Source of the DNA: Myxococcales bacterium
GTDB lineage: Bacteria; Myxococcota_A; Bradymonadia; UBA4248
Length of the DNA: 6,806 nt
Direction: 5' to 3'
Assembly: GCA_004554395.1 (NCBI GenBank)
Contig: SFMP01000171.1
Span: forward strand, 1 to 6,806
The translations under genes were made by a program, and so were the position numbers. Within the stretch, counting starts at the first letter, position 1; each line of letters starts with the position of its first letter. A model generated the notes under the pieces. It saw nothing but the letters and a program-made list of their open reading frames with translations. It had not been told where the DNA came from and made no database searches. Below are positions 5,772-6,806 of this stretch, one piece after another.

Positions 5772-6707
5772 ATGGGAACAAAAGACTTACTGGAAAAGCA
5801 ACTGTTCTCGAAGAATGATGTGTTTTCTTCGGTTTGGAATGAACTCGATGGCAGTGTCGAATTGCCATCGACAGGCAAGAATTGGCTAGACCCAGACGAT
5901 CTAGCCGAAGCCTCGCCAGAGTTGGTCGCAGGCATCAAAAAAAACATGCTGCATCGATTTCGCGATGTGCTCAAAGTATGCAAAGACAAGTTTGGGCTCA
6001 GTGTTGCTTTGCTTGGGCTCGAAAACCAAACTGAACCCGAAGAGGATATGGCTATTCGCGTCATGCTCTACGATGCAATGGGCTACTTTGTTCAAAGCCA
6101 AAACAGCAAAAGTGGCACTAAAATCGTTCCGATATTTACGCGAGTCCTTTATTTTGGCTATACTAAACGATGGAATACGCCTCGAAAGCTCAGCGATTTG
6201 TGCGTTGTACCGCCCAATCTCGCATCGCGTTTTCAAGAATACAAAATCGAGGTGATCGAATTGGCGTGGCTGACCGATGAACAAATCGAACGACTGACGG
6301 GCGATCTAAAGGTATTGGCGATTTTTTTGCGCAAGATACGCTTGAAGCAAATCGACGATTGGCCCAAGCTAGAAATTAAATATATGTCAGAAATCCTTCA
6401 GCTACTCTATGAAATTACAGGCCAACAATGGTTCGAGCAACAAGCAAGTAACTCTATTAACCTTCAGAGGAGGATGAATATGTGCGAGCTCTTTGAAAAA
6501 TACGATTCAGATTTAATCGAACAAGGGAGAAAGCTCGGCTTGGACGAGGGCAAAAAAATCGGCTTGGACGAGGGCAAAAAGCTCGGCTTGGACGAAAAAG
6601 CATCGTCGATCGCTCGCAATCTCATCGCAATGAGTATGCCCGAAGACGATATCGCTAAAGTAACAGGTCTCTCGCTCGAAGAAGTCCAAGCACTCATAGC
6701 GAGCTAG
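5772..6707 (+). CDS. Rpn-family PD-(D/E)XK nuclease (recombination-promoting nuclease / 'transposase-like'), long form
   Basis: This 311-residue protein matches the Rpn/PD-(D/E)XK 'putative transposase' family, whose members are DNA endonucleases, some of them antiphage toxins. MGTKDLLEKQLFSKNDVF (1-18) is the typical opening. RFRDVLK (62-68) offers Asp65, and LLGLENQTE (80-88) offers Glu84 and Gln86 as the E-x-Q form of the active site. RVMLYDAMGY (96-105) and VLYFGYTKRW (125-134) complete the core. The tail is two short repeats of GLDEGKK (257-270) and a small helical domain (276-311) like those of other Rpn tails. I start at ATG 5772 because AGGAGA (5760-5765) lies 7 nt upstream and family homology begins there; in-frame ATGs at 5724 and 5754 lack a good ribosome site. 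An internal start at 6480 probably makes a separate short protein. No transposon ends are visible, so the word transposase should not be taken literally. Confidence 0.87.
   Translation: MGTKDLLEKQLFSKNDVFSSVWNELDGSVELPSTGKNWLDPDDLAEASPELVAGIKKNMLHRFRDVLKVCKDKFGLSVALLGLENQTEPEEDMAIRVMLYDAMGYFVQSQNSKSGTKIVPIFTRVLYFGYTKRWNTPRKLSDLCVVPPNLASRFQEYKIEVIELAWLTDEQIERLTGDLKVLAIFLRKIRLKQIDDWPKLEIKYMSEILQLLYEITGQQWFEQQASNSINLQRRMNMCELFEKYDSDLIEQGRKLGLDEGKKIGLDEGKKLGLDEKASSIARNLIAMSMPEDDIAKVTGLSLEEVQALIAS
6468..6482 (+). promoter_or_regulatory. Internal ribosome binding site and start codon within the Rpn gene
   Basis: AGGAGG (6468-6473, within the longer AGAGGAGGA) lies 6 nt before an in-frame ATG (6480-6482); another in-frame ATG at 6474 is too close to use it. 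The site is formed by two consecutive AGG arginine codons. Of the other arginines in this gene I count eleven CGN and one AGA, so these codons stand out as kept for translation initiation. It is a stronger Shine-Dalgarno than the one for the full-length protein. Confidence 0.75.
6480..6707 (+). CDS. Predicted intragenic short protein from the Rpn C-terminus (antitoxin-like, RpnS-type)
   Basis: Initiation at ATG 6480 in the same frame as the nuclease gives 75 residues, equal to residues 237-311 of the long form. It begins MCELFEKYDSDLIEQGRK, continues through the GLDEGKK repeats and ends in a compact helical domain (ARNLIAMSMPEDDIAKVTGL, then SLEEVQALIAS). It has none of the nuclease active-site residues. 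In E. coli rpn genes a short C-terminal product made from an internal start is known to block the toxic long form; I infer the same here. Supporting evidence is the near-ideal internal ribosome site, the rare AGG codons that make it, and the exact recopying of this ORF downstream from its start codon. The long and short products would share the oligomerising tail. Confidence 0.65.
   Translation: MCELFEKYDSDLIEQGRKLGLDEGKKIGLDEGKKLGLDEKASSIARNLIAMSMPEDDIAKVTGLSLEEVQALIAS
6534..6596 (+). repeat. 24-bp tandem repeat coding for GLDEGKK units
   Basis: Units start at 6534 (CTCGGCTTGGACGAGGGC then AAAAAA), 6558 (ATCGGCTTGGACGAGGGC then AAAAAG) and a partial third at 6582 (CTCGGCTTGGACGA, then diverging). 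Each encodes eight residues, I/L-GLDEGKK. The long A-tracts and exact units make it a likely site for unit gain or loss, which would keep the frame. Charged, helical spacer repeats of this kind are usual in Rpn tails. Confidence 0.85.
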
Positions 6708-6728
6708 GCTTTTCATTTGGGGACAATT

Positions 6729-6806
6729 ATGTGCGAGCTCTTTGAAAAATACGATTCAGATTTAATCGAACAAGGGAGAAAGCTCGGCTTGGACGAGGGC
6801 AAAAAA
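6729..6806 (+). CDS. Second, free-standing copy of the Rpn short ORF (partial, runs off the window)
   Basis: The 26 visible codons start at ATG 6729 and are identical to the first 26 of the intragenic ORF, reaching the first GLDEGKK unit. GGGGA at 6719-6723 lies 5 nt upstream as a plausible, though weaker, Shine-Dalgarno. The start is 21 bp after the stop of the full-length gene, so both can be read from one mRNA. No nuclease domain precedes it, so if intact it encodes only the short tail protein. It may be an independent source of antitoxin, the start of a tail array, or a decaying fragment; the rest must be seen to decide. Confidence 0.65.
   Translation, partial: MCELFEKYDSDLIEQGRKLGLDEGKK

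Larger units (their letters stand above)
6480..6806 (+). repeat. Direct repeat of the Rpn tail, period 249 bp, second copy cut by the window
   Basis: Bases 6480-6557 and 6729-6806 are identical over all 78 visible positions. The repeat begins at an ATG in both copies; immediately upstream only about half of 20 bases match. The spacing of 249 bp is 83 codons. Perfect identity implies recent copying or ongoing gene conversion. The right end lies beyond the window. Confidence 0.95.

Noticed and set aside
5772..6707. Reading the Rpn gene as a true transposase inside an insertion sequence
   Set aside because: I see no terminal inverted repeats or target-site duplication; the PD-(D/E)XK core and Rpn tail fit a nuclease family named transposase only historically.
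6480..6806. CRISPR-like or minisatellite array
   Set aside because: The repeat is a coding tail with a single visible second copy and protein-coding 24-bp units, with no regularly spaced unique spacers.

Overview
The window is ordinary bacterial chromosome with an accessory element at its right end. All recognisable genes lie on the + strand, and base composition looks roughly balanced. Codon use is CGN-rich for arginine, with many GAC/GAT, ATC and CTC codons. The sigma-70 has a long insertion between regions 1.2 and 2, a trait common in Proteobacteria and some related Gram-negative phyla. A Gram-negative, perhaps deltaproteobacterial-type lineage is my best guess, but the sequence does not fix the taxon.

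Layout: 1-62 is the 3' end of an unidentified gene. 63-223 is non-coding and holds a 14-bp imperfect inverted repeat. 224-895 encodes a stand-alone protein resembling the N-terminal nuclease domain of type IIG (Eco57I-like) restriction enzymes. Its active site looks lost, and a strong terminator follows. 1004-2107 (beta-lactamase-fold serine hydrolase) and 2104-2526 (RuvX/YqgF) overlap by ATGA and are probably co-translated. An extended -10 promoter at 2571-2579 then drives 2616-3074 (unusual receiver-domain protein) and 3068-3676 (endonuclease III), which overlap by 7 bp. A 392-bp gap rich in inverted repeats precedes rpoD (4069-5544), the primary sigma factor, which ends in a textbook terminator.

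The most interesting part is 5545-6806. A promoter-like sequence precedes an Rpn-family PD-(D/E)XK nuclease gene (5772-6707) of the 'LGxENQTE' type. Inside it, a near-consensus ribosome binding site (AGGAGG, made of two AGG codons in a gene that otherwise uses CGN for nearly all arginines) sits 6 nt before an in-frame ATG at 6480. This would yield a separate 75-residue C-terminal protein. Just after the gene, the sequence from that internal ATG onward is repeated exactly (78 of 78 bases, to the window edge). The copy begins at the start codon behind a different Shine-Dalgarno-like sequence. I infer a gene-within-a-gene toxin/antitoxin-like defence locus that has also spawned a free-standing copy of its short product.
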